Positions 13,803 through 13,986 of a DNA stretch of 13,986 nucleotides are shown in pieces (the first letter of the stretch is position 1; each line of letters starts with the position of its first letter). A model generated the notes under the pieces. That model had not been told where the DNA came from and ran no database searches. It saw only the letters and a list, made by a program, of their open reading frames with translations. The DNA comes from Candidatus Moraniibacteriota bacterium (GTDB lineage: Bacteria > Patescibacteriota > Minisyncoccia > Moranbacterales > GCA-2747515): the NCBI GenBank assembly GCA_030592425.1, contig JAUVJK010000020.1, forward strand, positions 1-13,986, given 5' to 3'. Both the position numbers and the translations under genes were made by a program.

Positions 13803-13813
13803 GCTACTATGAA
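13785..13813 (-). promoter_or_regulatory. Promoter of the 138-aa hypothetical gene
   Basis: On the minus strand TTCATA (13813-13808) is followed after 17 nt by a consensus TATAAT (13790-13785). The -35 overlaps the start codon of the divergent gene, and the two promoters share most of their bases. Confidence 0.55.
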
Positions 13814-13986
13814 TAAGAAAATATTACTAGTCACACGACCGCTTTGTACGCCCTGGGATGAGGCCAGTAAGAACTTTGCCTATGATCTAGCAAAGATCCT
13901 CCAAAATACCCCTGTGACCATTCTTACGAATGGACACATCGATGACCTCCCAAAGAACGTCTCGCAGCAGTCAATTTATACGCAAA
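13809..13986 (+). CDS. N-terminus of a probable GT4/GT-B glycosyltransferase, cut by the window edge
   Basis: The ATG at 13809 opens a frame of 59 codons without stop up to the window end. The protein starts MNKKILLVTRPLCTPWDEAS, followed by NFAYDLAKIL and TPVTILTNG, the beta-alpha-beta start of a GT-B glycosyltransferase (first strand, loop that meets the acceptor, first helix, second strand). Only the N-terminal domain start is seen, so the EX7E motif and the length cannot be checked; another Rossmann-like enzyme is possible. Its place in a glycan locus supports the glycosyltransferase reading. An ATG at 13801 stops after three codons and is not the start. Confidence 0.7.
   Translation, partial: MNKKILLVTRPLCTPWDEASKNFAYDLAKILQNTPVTILTNGHIDDLPKNVSQQSIYTQ

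Noticed and set aside
1..13986. tRNA, rRNA, CRISPR array, transposase or attachment-site signatures
   Set aside because: I looked on both strands for T-loop-like sequences, regularly spaced repeats, transposase motifs and long terminal repeats and found none.

Overview
The window is a surface-glycan biosynthesis locus from an AT-rich bacterium (roughly 38-40 % GC by sampling lines). Genes are tightly packed, several overlap by 1-4 nt, most starts lack a clear Shine-Dalgarno, and the standard bacterial code fits every gene (TAA, TAG and TGA all act as stops). The style of the proteins (LCP ligase, several GT4 enzymes, GT2 with two C-terminal helices, GT-C-like membrane protein, Wzy/WaaL-like polymerase) would suit a Candidate Phyla Radiation (Patescibacteria) genome, but this is inference; no phylogenetic marker is present.

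Layout. Positions 1-4341 (minus strand) hold a compact operon read right to left: an O-antigen ligase/polymerase-like membrane protein, a Nudix hydrolase, a GT4 glycosyltransferase and a LytR-CpsA-Psr (LCP) protein cut by the window edge. A small plus-strand unit (promoter, 44-codon ORF, intrinsic terminator) lies at 4342-4600. A second minus-strand GT4 gene covers 4595-5776. At 5954-6275 there is a strong promoter, a highly structured transcript with a 50-aa membrane-type small ORF, and a terminator with competing stems that looks like an attenuator in front of a nucleotide-sugar dehydrogenase (6402-7682). After a gene-poor stretch (7683-8076) a plus-strand operon (8077-12493) encodes a GT2 polyprenyl-phosphate-sugar-synthase-like enzyme, a GT4 enzyme, a large GT-C-like membrane protein and a small single-pass membrane protein. 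Two unrecognised minus-strand genes (12573-13196 and 13331-13747), each with its own promoter and ribosome binding site, follow. The start of another probable glycosyltransferase runs off the right edge.

How the genes could work together (inference): the dehydrogenase makes a UDP-linked uronic-acid-type precursor; GT4 enzymes extend a lipid-linked glycan at the cytoplasmic face; the GT2 enzyme loads a sugar on polyprenyl phosphate for use by the GT-C-like protein outside; the Wzy/WaaL-like protein polymerises or transfers the glycan, and the LCP protein attaches it to the envelope. No flippase and no initiating phosphoglycosyltransferase is seen in the window.

The most unusual points are the structured leader at 5954-6275 with three sequences competing for one terminator arm, a roughly 2.5-fold excess of GATC across the window, overlapping divergent promoters at 13774-13813 with an apparently leaderless start, and two orphan genes embedded in the glycan locus.
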